DNA from: Chloroflexota bacterium
GTDB taxonomy: Bacteria > Chloroflexota > Anaerolineae > B4-G1
DNA: 10,017 nucleotides
Assembly: GCA_003648125.1 (NCBI GenBank)
Contig: QMOE01000041.1
Coordinates: forward strand, 1-10,017
Reading direction: 5' to 3'
A program made the position numbers and the translations under genes. Shown piece after piece: positions 1-6,934 of the stretch; the stretch's first letter is position 1; the number at the start of each line of letters is the position of its first letter. The notes beneath the pieces are model-generated. The model ran no database searches and was not told where the DNA came from. It saw only the letters and a list, made by a program, of their open reading frames with translations.

Positions 1-15
1 AGGATTCACAGAGAT

Positions 16-33
16 GCCTGTCGGCCGACAGGC
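16..33. repeat. 18-bp perfect palindrome
   Basis: GCCTGTCGGCCGACAGGC is its own reverse complement across all 18 bases. It lies in the gene-free left end. It is flanked by CACAGAGAT (7-15), which recurs inverted as ATCTCTGTG (115-123). It looks like a remnant of a dispersed intergenic palindromic repeat or a cruciform/hairpin site. No T-run follows it closely enough to make a convincing terminator; the nearest is a T6 tract at 45-50, about 12 bases downstream. Confidence 0.6.
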
Positions 34-106
34 GGGCACAGAAATTTTTTGAAGGAATCTGCTAGTACGAAGCGACTCTTTTGTTAAATCATCCAAATTT
101 CAACGT

Positions 107-143
107 CTCAGTGTATCTCTGTGCCTTCTCTGCACTCTCTGTG
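107..143. repeat. Iterated CTCTGTG-like heptamers
   Basis: Four related words occur about every 10 bases: CTCAGTG (107), CTCTGTG (117), CTCTGCA (128) and CTCTGTG (137). The spacing of 10, 11 and 9 bases is close to one helical turn. This could be a degenerate low-complexity repeat or an array of binding sites upstream of the gene run starting at 294. Copies are too short and irregular for a CRISPR. Function is unknown. Confidence 0.4.
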
Positions 144-183
144 TAACTGATTTTGGCCTCTTTGAAAAAGTGTCCGGTAGTGA

Positions 184-205
184 ATCTGGATTCGGCAATC
201 CAGAT
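184..205. repeat. Perfect 9-bp stem-loop
   Basis: ATCTGGATT (184-192) and AATCCAGAT (197-205) are exact reverse complements separated by the loop CGGC. The stem lies about 90 bases upstream of the metallophosphoesterase start. No T-run follows, so it is not an obvious terminator. It may be a structured element in the 5' leader of the 294-2754 transcript or part of a dispersed repeat. The remainder of 206-293 shows no gene and no convincing promoter. Confidence 0.5.
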
Positions 206-293
206 CGGGCAAGAGGGAATCGTCCCACTCTTTCTCCGCCCAGACACATAATTTGAGACTATGTTGTACGTCGCACCTACGGAATAATAAAAC

Positions 294-914
294 GTGAAAA
301 TCCTCACCGTCAGCGATCACGTGGTCGAAGCCATCTACAGTTCGCGCATCCGCGAGCGATTTGGCGATGTAGACATGGTACTTTCCTGCGGTGACCTGCC
401 TTACTCTTACCTGGAATACATCGTCTCAATGTTGAACGTGCCCTGTTTCTTCGTCCACGGCAACCACGATCACCCCGAGTACACAGCGAATGGACGCACG
501 CTCACCCAGCCAGGCGGATGGATCAACCTGGATGAACGGACAGTAAAGATCAACGGGATACTCCTGGGAGGGCTGGAGGGATCAATTCGGTACAAACCCA
601 GAGCACCCTTCCAATACACCGAGAGCGAGATGAGCTACAAAATCTGGAGCATGACGCCCGCTCTGCTGATGAATCGCATACTCTATGGACGTTATCTGGA
701 CATTCTCATCACACACTCGCCTCCCCACGGCATCCACGATGGGGAAGATTGGCCTCACCGCGGCTTTGATGCATTTCTTAAACTCATGGCTCGTTTCCGA
801 CCTCGCTATCTGCTCCACGGCCACAAGCATGTCTACGGGCCAGAGACCCGACGCACGCGCTACCTGGATACCGAGGTCATCAACATCTACCCATCTCGTG
901 TGATCGAATGGTGA
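294..914 (+). CDS. Calcineurin-like metallophosphoesterase family protein
   Basis: A 206-residue protein with the metallophosphoesterase signature in order: a first strand ending in SD (D8), GD (33-34) in SCGDLP, GNHDH (56-60), the single His of THSPPHG (H141) and HGHKH (175-179). These residues normally hold a two-metal centre that hydrolyses phosphoesters; the substrate cannot be told from sequence. No signal peptide or membrane segment is visible, so it is probably cytoplasmic. Motif I is usually D-x-H, but here D8 is followed by H9 and V10, so the usual second His ligand is displaced or absent. The start is GTG 294, because the first strand MKILTVSD begins there and nothing upstream in frame fits better; the ribosome site is poor. 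It is first in a run with the next two genes, with a 6-base gap after its stop. Confidence 0.88.
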   Translation: MKILTVSDHVVEAIYSSRIRERFGDVDMVLSCGDLPYSYLEYIVSMLNVPCFFVHGNHDHPEYTANGRTLTQPGGWINLDERTVKINGILLGGLEGSIRYKPRAPFQYTESEMSYKIWSMTPALLMNRILYGRYLDILITHSPPHGIHDGEDWPHRGFDAFLKLMARFRPRYLLHGHKHVYGPETRRTRYLDTEVINIYPSRVIEW

Positions 915-920
915 TACGGA

Positions 921-1847
921 ATGGTCAATAAAGATCAAGCTCGCACGGACTTTGATATAGCACGACGCAAAGCGTTCTGGAACGAAATCGCCTCGTTCTT
1001 GAGCGGTCGCCCAAACAAACTACTCTCGTGGGACGAGGTGCGTGACAAACTCGGACTGCGCGGGCAAGTCTACCGGGGCATGCGGGCCGTGCCAGTGGAC
1101 AAAATCATCGGCAGCGTGGGGCGCTACAGGGATTTTGACCGCGTCTTTTTGCCGACTCAAGTTCGCACGGCAGAACGCTGGCGCTCTATCGCCAGGGCAC
1201 ACTATGACGACGTCAGCCTGCCGCCGGTAAAGCTGTACAAAATTGGAGATGTTTACTTTGTCCTCGATGGCAACCATCGTGTCTCGGTGGCTCGGGAGCA
1301 GGGTATCGAGTTCGTGGACGCCGAGGTAATCGAGGTGCAGACTGGCGTGCCGGTGACGGCCGAGTTGAACGCCGATGACTTGGAGATCAAGGGCGAGTAT
1401 GCCCACTTTCTCGATCACACACGGCTAGACGAGCTACGGCCTGACCAGGACATCGAGTTTACCATCGGCGGGGGGTACGAGCGATTGCTTAAACACATCG
1501 CCGTGCATCGCCACTTTATGGGGTTGGAGCAGCAACGTTTCATCCCCGAAGATGAAGCGGTCTGCGACTGGTATGACTACCTCTATCTGCCCCTGGCGCG
1601 CATCATCCGTGATAGGGACATCCTGGCCGACTTTCCCGGTCGCACCGAGGCAGACCTGTACCTGTGGATCATGGATCACCAGCACTATTTACGCGAGCAA
1701 TTTGGTTCTGGGGTAAAGGTAGAACAAGCCGCCGAGCACTTTGCCGACCATTACACCACCAAGCCCATCAAGCGCGTGCTGCACGCCGTGCGCGACCTGG
1801 TCGCCGGACCGGAAGAGGAGTTCAATACAGATGAGACAAACGAATGA
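921..1847 (+). CDS. ParB/Srx-fold-like domain protein of unknown function
   Basis: A 308-residue soluble protein. Residues about 99-145 resemble the ParB/sulfiredoxin fold: a short strand-rich stretch leading to LDGNHR (115-120), with VSVAREQG just after. This is the DGxHRxxA pattern of that fold, which can bind nucleotide or DNA in other families. The C-terminal part has [12 protein letters not shown] (238-249), which recalls bacterial DUF4032-type proteins; that assignment is from memory and is tentative. No helix-turn-helix or membrane segment is evident. ATG 921 follows the phosphoesterase stop by six bases, and the 3' end overlaps lipA by 17 bases, so the three genes are probably cotranscribed and translationally coupled. 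A role as a regulator or nucleotide-binding housekeeping protein is possible, but the function is not established. Confidence 0.75.
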   Translation: MVNKDQARTDFDIARRKAFWNEIASFLSGRPNKLLSWDEVRDKLGLRGQVYRGMRAVPVDKIIGSVGRYRDFDRVFLPTQVRTAERWRSIARAHYDDVSLPPVKLYKIGDVYFVLDGNHRVSVAREQGIEFVDAEVIEVQTGVPVTAELNADDLEIKGEYAHFLDHTRLDELRPDQDIEFTIGGGYERLLKHIAVHRHFMGLEQQRFIPEDEAVCDWYDYLYLPLARIIRDRDILADFPGRTEADLYLWIMDHQHYLREQFGSGVKVEQAAEHFADHYTTKPIKRVLHAVRDLVAGPEEEFNTDETNE

Positions 1848-2754
1848 AACCAGCCCTGGGGCCTCGCCGCGCCCACAACGCAGCCCCCCCTGGCTGCGGA
1901 CGCGCGTCCCCACCGGCGAGACGTACCACTGGCTCAAGCGGCTGATGCGAGCCAAATCGCTGCACACCGTTTGCGAAGAGGCCAACTGTCCCAACGTCGC
2001 CGAGTGTTGGGGCCACCGCACCGCCACATTCCTTATCCTGGGTGATACTTGCACCCGCAACTGTCGCTTCTGCAACGTCAAGACAGGCCACCCGGCCCCA
2101 CTCGATCCCGACGAGCCGGAGCACGTGGCCCAGGCGGTGCAGGCGATGGGCCTCAAGCACGCCGTCATCACCTCGGTGGATCGGGACGACTTGCCCGACG
2201 GCGGAGCCTCCGCCTTTGCCGCCGTCATCCGCTGCATCCGCGCCCTTCGACAGGCTCAGGACAGCGCGCTGCAACCAGGGTGTACGGTCGAGGTGCTGAT
2301 TCCCGATTTTCGCGGGCAGATCGAGCCGCTGCGAGTGGTGATGGACGCGCGACCAGACATCCTCAATCACAACGTCGAGACCCCGCCGCGTCTCTTCCGC
2401 GAGGTGCAGCCCCAGTGCCGCTACGAGTGGTCACTGGGTGTGTTGGGCAATGCCAAGGTTCTGTGGCCGGAGGCGATCACCAAGAGCGGCCTGATGGTTG
2501 GCTTGGGGGAGACGGTGGACGAGGTGTTGGACGTGATGCGCGATCTGCGCGAGTTGGACGTGGACATTCTCACCATCGGCCAGTACTTGCAGCCCACCAG
2601 GCAGCACGTCCCCATCGCCCGCTACTATACGCCGGACGAGTTCGAGATGTTCCAGGAGCGGGGGCGCGAGATGGGGTTCCGTTGGGTGGAGAGTGGCCCG
2701 CTGGTGCGCAGCTCATACAACGCCGAGGCGCAGGCGCGGGCGCTAAGCGGTTGA
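1831..2754 (+). CDS. lipA: Lipoyl synthase
   Basis: A radical SAM enzyme of 307 residues that inserts two sulfurs into protein-bound octanoyl groups, making the lipoyl cofactor of 2-oxoacid dehydrogenases and the glycine cleavage H protein. The auxiliary 4Fe-4S cysteines are C48, C53 and C59 in [12 protein letters not shown]. The radical SAM motif CTRNCRFC gives C74, C78 and C81. The C-terminal RSSY motif, whose Ser ligates the auxiliary cluster, is also present. Length fits the family. ATG 1831 is chosen because GGAAGAGGAG ends ten bases upstream and family N-termini begin shortly before the first cysteines. An ATG at 1741 is in frame, but would add 30 residues lying entirely inside the previous gene. 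A REP-like palindrome at 2244-2264 adds roughly eight residues between CIRAL and the VLIPDFRG strand. No lipB is present in the window. Confidence 0.96.
   Translation: MRQTNETSPGASPRPQRSPPWLRTRVPTGETYHWLKRLMRAKSLHTVCEEANCPNVAECWGHRTATFLILGDTCTRNCRFCNVKTGHPAPLDPDEPEHVAQAVQAMGLKHAVITSVDRDDLPDGGASAFAAVIRCIRALRQAQDSALQPGCTVEVLIPDFRGQIEPLRVVMDARPDILNHNVETPPRLFREVQPQCRYEWSLGVLGNAKVLWPEAITKSGLMVGLGETVDEVLDVMRDLRELDVDILTIGQYLQPTRQHVPIARYYTPDEFEMFQERGREMGFRWVESGPLVRSSYNAEAQARALSG
2244..2264. repeat. REP-like palindrome inside lipA
   Basis: CCTTCGACAGGCTCAGGA (2244-2261) matches the common dispersed bacterial palindromic repeat usually seen as TTCGAC..GCTCAGGAC. It is read in frame as a Gln/Arg-rich linker (RQAQDS) in lipoyl synthase. 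Compared with E. coli LipA as remembered, this segment is about eight residues longer here. The reading frame is preserved and the cluster motifs are unaffected. Confidence 0.6.
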
Positions 2755-2779
2755 CCAGAACCAGATTCTTTGGTATACT
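2751..2779 (+). promoter_or_regulatory. Sigma-70-type promoter of tRNA-Leu
   Basis: TTGACC (2751-2756) and TATACT (2774-2779) are separated by 17 bases, and TGG just before the -10 makes it an extended -10. Transcription should start near 2786, just before the mature tRNA 5' end at 2789. The -35 box overlaps the lipA stop codon (2752-2754). Confidence 0.85.
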
Positions 2780-2788
2780 CCCCCTTGA

Positions 2789-2872
2789 GCCGGAGTGGCG
2801 GAACAGGCAGACGCGCGCGACTCAAAATCGTGTGAGGGCGACCTCTTGTGGGTTCGATTCCCACCTCCGGCA
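2789..2872 (+). tRNA. tRNA-Leu (anticodon CAA)
   Basis: An 84-base class II tRNA that decodes UUG. Acceptor arms GCCGGAG (2789-2795) and CTCCGGC (2865-2871) pair fully, with discriminator A2872. The anticodon arm is CGCGA / TCGTG around the loop CTCAAAA (2821-2827), giving anticodon CAA at 2823-2825. The long variable arm GAGG-GCGA-CCTC (2834-2845) is diagnostic for Leu/Ser/Tyr types. The T arm is GTGGG-TTCGATT-CCCAC (2848-2864). The 3' CCA is not encoded (TCT follows). It has its own promoter and terminator. Confidence 0.96.
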
Positions 2873-2884
2873 TCTGATCTTATC

Positions 2885-2928
2885 GCGGCGTTCACGGGCG
2901 GTGTTGCGCCCCCTGACGCCGCATTTTT
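2885..2928 (+). terminator. Intrinsic terminator after tRNA-Leu
   Basis: GCGGCGT (2885-2891) pairs with ACGCCGC (2916-2922), and inside it GGGCG (2896-2900) pairs with CGCCC (2907-2911) around a six-base loop. The stem is followed by ATTTTT. It lies 12 bases after the tRNA end, as expected for a tRNA terminator. Confidence 0.88.
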
Positions 2929-2957
2929 CATAGCTGGGCGCGCTGGAGGCAGAATCA

Positions 2958-3335
2958 TTGGGTGGATGGACACAGAATTGGGCTGCGCGTGCCGCTATCG
3001 GAGTGGCGGCGGGGCTGGTGTTGGGACTGGTCATCGGCTGGCTCTGGCCGGTGCAATACACCAACACAGCGCCAGACGTGCTGCGCCGCGATTATCACGA
3101 TGACTATATCGTGATGGTCGCCACCACCTATGAGATTGAGAGCGACCCCGAACGCGCCCGCGAGCGGCTTGCGTTGCTCGATCCAGACGAGCCGGCCGCG
3201 CCGGTGGTCGAGTTGGCGGGGCGACTCATCGCAGCAGGCGGAAACGCTGACGACATCACCCGCCTGGCTCGTCTGGCCTGGGCGCTCAAGACGATCACGC
3301 CGCCACTGGTGCCGTACCTGGAGGGAGAGCCATGA
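2958..3335 (+). CDS. Single-pass membrane protein, paralog of next gene
   Basis: A 125-residue protein of unrecognised family. Residues 13-30 form one hydrophobic segment (AIGVAAGLVLGLVIGWLW). Then come a motif YTNTAPDVLRRDYHDDYIVM and a helical, acidic/Ala-rich domain of about 80 residues, probably on the far side of the membrane. The N-terminal two thirds align with the next gene: both have GLVLGL, a short N-T-x-P motif, LLR/VLRR-DY and a M(V/T)A...Y pattern, so they are tandem duplicates. The start is TTG 2958, with GGAGG at 2945-2949 eight bases upstream; the nearby ATG is out of frame. No promoter is visible between the tRNA terminator and this start, so expression may rely on read-through. 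Its TGA overlaps the next ATG (ATGA). Confidence 0.78.
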   Translation: MGGWTQNWAARAAIGVAAGLVLGLVIGWLWPVQYTNTAPDVLRRDYHDDYIVMVATTYEIESDPERARERLALLDPDEPAAPVVELAGRLIAAGGNADDITRLARLAWALKTITPPLVPYLEGEP

Positions 3336-4234
3336 GCGGCCTATCCACACGCCACGTGGCTCCCATCGTCGGGCTGGTGCTCGGACTGGTGCTGGGGTTG
3401 GTGTACCAGTGGGGAATCGCGCGCGTCGAATTGGTCAACACCTACCCGGCCCTGCTGCGCACCGATTACCGCTGGGATTGGGTGCGCATGACCGCCCTCT
3501 CCTACGTGGCCGAAGACAACCTGGAACGAGTCCACGCCCGGCTGGATGGACTGGGTCAGGATGACGTGGAGGACGCGCTGGCGACGCTGATTGAGGAATA
3601 CGCCGCCGCCGGCCGCCCCGCAGATACTTTGCGCCGCCTGACTGCGCTGGCCGAAACATTCGACGTGCATACCCCGGCGATGCTAGTCTACCTGGGCACG
3701 CCTGTAGAGTCGCCGCCAGTCCCCACCCGCACGCCGTCGCCTACGCCCACCGGTACACCTACTCTCACGCCCACACCGACCATTGCTCCCACCTACACAC
3801 CCACGCCCCACGCATCATCGCCGCTGCCAACTCCCACCCCTGAACTGACCGGCACACTCTCCACACCCACTCTCACGCCGACACCCCCGCTTTTGTATCG
3901 CTTGGAACTGGCCGAACAGGAACAGATATGCGAGCCGGGGCAAACGGAGCACATTGAAGTCATAGTACGAGACGAGCATGGCAAAGGGGTATCCGGTGTA
4001 GAGGTCTGGCTGATGTGGGCCGGCGGAGCTGACCGGGCCGTGACCGGCCTCAAACCTCAACAGGGAGCGGGGTATGCGGATTTCGACGCTGAATCGGGCG
4101 TGCGCTACTCGCTCGGCGTTGGTGAACTTGGGATGCCGCTGGTAACCGATCTAGGGCTCCAACCCTGCCCTATTGACGAGGAAACAAGTTCTTGGCGCAT
4201 CCTGCTAGAGCCGCGATCGGCCGAGGCCGAGTGA
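3332..4234 (+). CDS. Membrane-anchored protein with Pro/Thr stalk and Ig-like C-terminal domain
   Basis: A 300-residue protein. Residues 11-28 are a membrane anchor. Residues 30-120 are the helical domain shared with the preceding gene. Residues about 126-187 are a Pro/Thr-rich stalk built of TPTPT-like units, an extended wall- or surface-spanning linker. Residues about 188-300 form a beta-rich domain with VIVRDEHGKGVSGVEVWLMWAGG (211-232), the strand-turn pattern of bacterial Ig-like or carboxypeptidase-regulatory-like modules; C200 and C279 could form a disulfide. This suggests an extracytoplasmic adhesin-like or structural protein, but no activity is evident. GGAGGGAG (3320-3327) precedes ATG 3332, which overlaps the upstream stop, so the pair is translationally coupled. 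It ends 28 bases before the sensor kinase -10 box. Confidence 0.8.
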   Translation: MSGLSTRHVAPIVGLVLGLVLGLVYQWGIARVELVNTYPALLRTDYRWDWVRMTALSYVAEDNLERVHARLDGLGQDDVEDALATLIEEYAAAGRPADTLRRLTALAETFDVHTPAMLVYLGTPVESPPVPTRTPSPTPTGTPTLTPTPTIAPTYTPTPHASSPLPTPTPELTGTLSTPTLTPTPPLLYRLELAEQEQICEPGQTEHIEVIVRDEHGKGVSGVEVWLMWAGGADRAVTGLKPQQGAGYADFDAESGVRYSLGVGELGMPLVTDLGLQPCPIDEETSSWRILLEPRSAEAE

Positions 4235-4237
4235 GAA

Positions 4238-4267
4238 TTATCTCTTCTCTCGGCAATATGGTATAAT
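4238..4267 (+). promoter_or_regulatory. Extended -10 promoter of sensor kinase
   Basis: TATAAT at 4262-4267 is a perfect -10 preceded by TGG (4259-4261), an extended -10. The best -35 is the weak TTATCT (4238-4243) at an 18-base spacing. Transcription would start near 4274, leaving about 23 bases of leader that includes GGAGG (4287-4291). Confidence 0.75.
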
Positions 4268-4296
4268 TCTGTTGTATCGTTGTTTTGGAGGCCAGT

Positions 4297-6690
4297 GTGT
4301 CCCTCATAAATCTGCTCAGTGTCGGCCCCGGCACCTCAATTTACCATCTCCTGGTGCTTTTGGCACTGGGAGCTATGGGCGGCATCGCGCTGATCGAATG
4401 GCGGCATACCGGTAATCCCGACCATCGCCGCATCCTGTGGGCCTTTGGAGGACTGGTGGCATTGCGCCTTCCATTGCTGCTCGTCGAGCCACAACTCGGC
4501 GTGGCAGACGCAAACGTACCAGCCATCCTCGCTCCATTCATCGGCGGCATGGAGGTTGCCAGCCTCGCAGTTTTGGGATGGGCTTTTCTGGCTCCTACCC
4601 TCGGCCAGCGGGTCGGAAGGCTGTATTTACTCGGCGGCCTCGGTGCGGCGATCCTGTGCGCCGTCACATTCCTGCCAGTATGGCGTATGGAACTGGCGCG
4701 ATACCCCAATCTCCTGTACATTGCTTTCTGGCAACAGACCTTTTGGTACATAGTGAGCCTGCTGCTGGCCCTGGTCCCGGCCCTGCTCTTACTATTGCGA
4801 CCCCAAGAAGATAAGCAATCGCCAGCGGTAGCGGGCTTTGCAATTCTCTTCCTGGGATTCATCTTCTTAACCGTTGGCTCTCTGTCCTTGACCACTCATC
4901 GGTGGAACTTGGAATCGTACGCTTTGATTGGATGGGGGCGCTTCATTCACCTGCTGGGCTATCCGCTCTTCGCCGTCGCCGTATATCGCACTGCCCTGCA
5001 AGATATGTGGGCCTATCGTCACGAACTGCAAGCCATGAGTGAAGAGTCGCTGCGCCAGGCGCGGGAACTGCACTTTCTCGTCGAGATCAGCCGCGTTCTT
5101 GGCGACTCGCTCAATTTGGACACTATCCTTCAACACGTGGTCGAAAGCGTCACGCTGGCTCTGAACGCTGACCGCTGCGCCATTTTCTTGACTGACCCCA
5201 GCGAACCGGAAACCATCCAACTGGCCGCTCAATACATCCCCCTGCAACGCGAAAAACGACTGACCGAGCAGCCAACCATACCTCTCAGCGAACAGCCTAC
5301 GCTCGCCTACGTGTTGCAGCGGCGCAAGCAACTGCTCCTCAACACTGAGGCCGACAACCCGCGCTTGCAGGCTCTGTATAGGTTACTCGGCTGCCAACAA
5401 ACCGGCCCGACCATCGTGCAGCCACTTTTCCGTCAACGGCGCGTGTTGGGCGCACTGGTCGTAGGAGACGATCACAGCCAGCGCACATTCGGGCCGAACG
5501 AGGGAAGGTTGTGCCAAAGCATAGCCACGCAGATTTCCGCCACTTTGGAGAACGTCAACCTCTACCGTGGTCTCAAGATACAAGCACGTCAACTGGCCGA
5601 ACTGTTACAATTGCGGGAAGAAGAGGTGCGCCGGAGGACGGCCATCCTGGAAAACATCACCGAAGGGGTAATCGTCAGCGATGGAGAAGGGTGCGTCGCC
5701 GGCGTCAACGCTGCAGCCGAGCACATATTGGGTACTCCTCGCCAACGCCTCATGGGCCGCCCACTCGAGCACCTGGTGGGCGACGTCACGTTTAGCTCGA
5801 ACTCTAACTGGAAATTAATCGCCCAGTCCAACACACCGCTCCAAACGATATTCGAGTTGGAAGGCAAGATAGTGTATATCAGCGCAGCCCCCGTTCTGAC
5901 TCCGGCCGGCGATCAACTGGGCACCGTGGCCGTTCTGCGGGATGTGACCAGGGAAACCGAGTCCGAGCGGACAAAGAGCGAGTTCATCACCGCCATCTCC
6001 CACGAACTCCGCACTCCCCTCACGGCCATACGCGGGTACGCCGAAGCTCTAACCAGTGGCATGGTTGGGGCTATGGACAGTGCCCAGTCCCACTTTGTCA
6101 CCGTCATCCGCGATAACGCATTGCGTATGGCCAGCCTATCCGACAACCTCATCGCCGTCGCCCAGATCGAAAAAGGGTTCCTCCAACTAGAGTATGGAGA
6201 GGTAGATTTGAATTCGCTCATCGACGACACTGTTCGTTCATTCCAAAGCCAGATTGAGGCCCACCAACTAGAAACTAGTCTGGAACTTGGCGATTTGCCC
6301 CCGATTGAGGCCGATCCTGCACGAATGCAACAGGCGTTGGGCAATCTGATCAGCAATGCAGTCAAATTCACCTATCCTGGCGGGCGCATCACCATTGGTG
6401 CCAGCATGTTATACGGTGACAGCGAGCAATCGACACCGCACTGCGCTATCTGGGTCGAGGATACCGGCATCGGCATCTCCTCTGAAGAGAAAAACCACAT
6501 CTGGGAGCGTTTCTACCGCCCCGCGAACCCCTTGGCCGCGGAGACCAGCGGGCTGGGTGTAGGACTCTCCGTCGTCAAGTCGCTGGTTGAAGCACACGGT
6601 GGGCGTGTATGGCTGGAGAGCACTCTGGGTACGGGGAGCAAATTCACAATACTTGTGCCCGTCAAACACGCCCATCCGGTTGACGATTAG
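4297..6690 (+). CDS. 7TM-GAF-PAS hybrid sensor histidine kinase
   Basis: A 797-residue membrane sensor kinase. About seven hydrophobic helices span residues 16-230, followed by a GAF domain (about 258-425), a PAS domain (about 446-555), and a HisKA plus HATPase_c core. The H-box is ISHELRTPLT with phospho-acceptor H569. N-box NLISN begins at 683, G1 DTGIGIS at 722 and G2 GLGVGLS at 752, so all catalytic motifs are intact. It should autophosphorylate and pass phosphate to a response regulator, but none is encoded in the window. GTG 4297 is chosen because GGAGG lies five bases upstream; TTG 4285 is also in frame and would add four residues, but it overlaps that site. The membrane ligand is unknown. 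It is a paralog of the gene at 6935, sharing a YHL motif in helix 1, a WQ(Q/E)T motif before helix 5 and a YR-AL motif after helix 7. Confidence 0.93.
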   Translation: MSLINLLSVGPGTSIYHLLVLLALGAMGGIALIEWRHTGNPDHRRILWAFGGLVALRLPLLLVEPQLGVADANVPAILAPFIGGMEVASLAVLGWAFLAPTLGQRVGRLYLLGGLGAAILCAVTFLPVWRMELARYPNLLYIAFWQQTFWYIVSLLLALVPALLLLLRPQEDKQSPAVAGFAILFLGFIFLTVGSLSLTTHRWNLESYALIGWGRFIHLLGYPLFAVAVYRTALQDMWAYRHELQAMSEESLRQARELHFLVEISRVLGDSLNLDTILQHVVESVTLALNADRCAIFLTDPSEPETIQLAAQYIPLQREKRLTEQPTIPLSEQPTLAYVLQRRKQLLLNTEADNPRLQALYRLLGCQQTGPTIVQPLFRQRRVLGALVVGDDHSQRTFGPNEGRLCQSIATQISATLENVNLYRGLKIQARQLAELLQLREEEVRRRTAILENITEGVIVSDGEGCVAGVNAAAEHILGTPRQRLMGRPLEHLVGDVTFSSNSNWKLIAQSNTPLQTIFELEGKIVYISAAPVLTPAGDQLGTVAVLRDVTRETESERTKSEFITAISHELRTPLTAIRGYAEALTSGMVGAMDSAQSHFVTVIRDNALRMASLSDNLIAVAQIEKGFLQLEYGEVDLNSLIDDTVRSFQSQIEAHQLETSLELGDLPPIEADPARMQQALGNLISNAVKFTYPGGRITIGASMLYGDSEQSTPHCAIWVEDTGIGISSEEKNHIWERFYRPANPLAAETSGLGVGLSVVKSLVEAHGGRVWLESTLGTGSKFTILVPVKHAHPVDD

Positions 6691-6703
6691 TTCGACAATG
6701 TCA

Positions 6704-6832
6704 AATTGAACGTAACCGCTCAGGTGCCCGGCACTTGGCGATTTTGATGAAAATGGCATCTGGTTGCCGTCGAAAGAACCATTCTCGAGGACAATCGTGA
6801 AGTGCCGGGCACTTGAGCAGTTACAATTGAAC
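6704..6832. mobile_element. MITE of IS66 type with 8-bp target duplication
   Basis: The element occupies 6712-6824 (113 bp). Its ends, 6712-6743 and 6793-6824, are inverted repeats matching at 28 of 32 positions and starting GTAAC. A perfect direct repeat AATTGAAC abuts both ends (6704-6711 and 6825-6832), as a target-site duplication would. IS66-family ends begin GTAA and make 8-bp duplications, so a non-autonomous IS66-type element is the best fit. Each arm also contains a palindrome, GTGCCCGGCAC (6724-6734) and its partner at 6802-6812. The 49-base core has no recognisable gene. It separates the two paralogous kinase genes, and its hairpin potential could end transcription from the first. 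Confidence 0.82.
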
Positions 6833-6872
6833 AAACTAGCGAACTTTGACGATATCGAGTGGGCAACAACCA

Positions 6873-6905
6873 AGAGTTTCACTCTAGCGGTGAATTGACT
6901 GTCAA
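6873..6905. promoter_or_regulatory. Candidate operator palindromes at second sensor promoter
   Basis: AGAGT-TTC-ACTCT (6873-6885) lies ten bases upstream of the -35 box, and TTGAC-T-GTCAA (6895-6905) overlaps the -35 box itself. A longer imperfect pair, CCAAGAGTT (6870-6878) and AACTCTGG (6908-6915), brackets them. These could be regulator sites, but short palindromes occur by chance. Confidence 0.35.
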
Positions 6906-6923
6906 CCAACTCTGGTGTACAAT
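6895..6923 (+). promoter_or_regulatory. Sigma-70-type promoter of second sensor gene
   Basis: TTGACT (6895-6900) and TACAAT (6918-6923) are separated by 17 bases and each matches the consensus at five of six positions. Transcription should start near 6930, only about five bases before ATG 6935, so the mRNA would be leaderless or nearly so. Confidence 0.75.
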
Positions 6924-6934
6924 CGGAACTAGAA

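Noticed and set aside
107..143. Short CRISPR or tandem array of CTCTGTG words
   Set aside because: Units are seven bases, imperfect and irregularly spaced, with no spacer structure.
1741..1830. An earlier in-frame ATG that would extend lipA by 30 residues
   Set aside because: The extension lies wholly within the preceding gene and lacks a ribosome site, whereas ATG 1831 has GGAAGAGGAG upstream and gives the normal N-terminal length.
2049..2933. A long open frame overlapping lipA and the tRNA on the plus strand
   Set aside because: It is a shadow of lipA in another frame, with Arg/Gly/Pro-rich composition and no recognisable domain, and it runs through the tRNA gene.
4285..4296. TTG 4285 as start of the first sensor kinase
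   Set aside because: It overlaps the GGAGG at 4287-4291 that is correctly placed for GTG 4297.
6744..6792. A gene or transposase remnant in the core of the MITE
   Set aside because: The core is only 49 bases and no frame shows a recognisable transposase motif.
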